From Ignavibacteriales bacterium (GTDB lineage Bacteria; Bacteroidota; Ignavibacteria; UBA10030; SZUA-254), in NCBI GenBank assembly GCA_016207985.1, contig JACQYX010000117.1:1-5541 (forward strand): a stretch of 5,541 nt of DNA, in the 5' to 3' direction. Below are positions 5,268-5,541 of this stretch, in pieces; the first letter of the stretch is position 1; each line of letters begins with the position of its first letter. The translations under genes were made by a program, and so were the position numbers. The notes beneath the pieces are model-generated. The model was not told where the DNA came from and did no database searches. It saw nothing but the letters and a program-made list of their open reading frames with translations.

Positions 5268-5541
5268 ATGAAGTACTTTCTTATGGTTGTTTTTCTTTTC
5301 ATCGGATGTAAGAAAAATGAAAATATTGAGGTAGCCGTTATTAAGGTCCCAACGATTATATGCGATATGTGTGAAGAGACGATTAAGAAAGCAATCTTTT
5401 TGAATCTTCAAGGCGTAAAAGATGTAACCATCGATACTGAGGCGAAGACCGTAGCCGTAACATACGTTCCCAAGCAAACAAACATCGAAACAATTGAGCG
5501 AACTATTACACGCGCTGGCTATGAAAAAAAAAAAAAAAAAC
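5268..5541 (+). CDS. Lipoprotein with a heavy-metal-associated (HMA) domain, 3' end missing
   Basis: Ninety-one codons are present and the frame is still open at the window edge. The N-terminus MKYFLMVVFLFIGCKKNE is a short lipoprotein signal with a plausible lipobox (FIGC, lipidated Cys14), so the protein should be membrane-anchored outside the cytoplasm. Residues about 22-85 form an HMA-type ferredoxin-like domain: the metal-binding loop is TIICDMCEE with Cys32 and Cys35, followed by a helix, GVKDVTIDTEAKTVAVTY and a final IERTITRAGYE. Family members bind soft metals such as copper, mercury or zinc through the CxxC pair; which metal applies here cannot be told. The gene follows the Cys-rich protein gene after an intrinsic terminator and has its own AAAGGA site. 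The last residues read as polylysine from the A run at 5524-5540, so the C-terminus and any frame error there are unresolved. Confidence 0.88.
   Translation, partial: MKYFLMVVFLFIGCKKNENIEVAVIKVPTIICDMCEETIKKAIFLNLQGVKDVTIDTEAKTVAVTYVPKQTNIETIERTITRAGYEKKKKK
5524..5540 (+). repeat. Run of 17 adenines at the window edge
   Basis: A homopolymer of 17 A follows the GGCTATG of the HMA gene, one base before the window ends. In frame it would encode consecutive lysines. Such a run is a common place for assemblies to stop or miscount, and the length should not be trusted. Confidence 0.9.

Noticed and set aside
5253..5477. 74-codon open frame on the minus strand
   Set aside because: It is antisense to the HMA lipoprotein, which has a lipobox, a CxxC domain and a ribosome-binding site.

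Overview
The window comes from an AT-rich bacterial genome. It has short intergenic gaps, a TTG start, mostly weak or absent Shine-Dalgarno sequences on one strand, and GC-rich hairpin repeats standing out against the AT-rich background. Together with the exported Cys/Lys-rich protein and a lipoprotein-anchored heavy-metal-associated (HMA) domain, this fits a Gram-negative of the Bacteroidota/Ignavibacteriota (FCB) kind. That placement is a weak inference, not a demonstration.

Layout. Positions 1-138 (+) hold the C-terminal end of an unidentified membrane protein that runs in from the left edge. Positions 175-4575 (-) form a potassium-uptake operon read right to left: trkA broken into an N-terminal piece (3763-4575) and a C-terminal piece (3248-3712), then two trkH paralogues (1793-3241 and 175-1623). 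The two trkH genes are separated by a 169-base spacer packed with GC-rich inverted repeats. From about 4700 the + strand carries a divergent pair: a small exported Cys-rich protein (4777-5187), a strong intrinsic terminator (5207-5243), and a lipoprotein with one HMA metal-binding domain (5268 to the window end, incomplete). The window stops in a run of 17 A.

How the genes work together. TrkH is the ion-conducting membrane subunit of a K+ uptake system. TrkA is the cytoplasmic nucleotide-binding (RCK) ring that gates it. Two non-identical TrkH copies next to one trkA suggest alternative or mixed channels; copy 175-1623 has diverged at filter and gating-loop positions. The trkA lesion lies in the second Rossmann fold. 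Its spacing suggests a small deletion (about 13-19 bases against usual TrkA spacing) rather than a one-base error. A textbook AAGGAGG ribosome-binding site sits five bases before the first ATG downstream of the lesion, so two separate TrkA polypeptides could be made. The + strand pair looks like envelope metal handling (metal identity unknown) and is probably unrelated to K+ uptake.

The points most worth checking are the split trkA with its internal ribosome-binding site, the divergent tandem trkH, the repeat cluster with an 8-bp direct repeat at the trkH stop codon, and the Cys-rich/HMA pair separated by a terminator.
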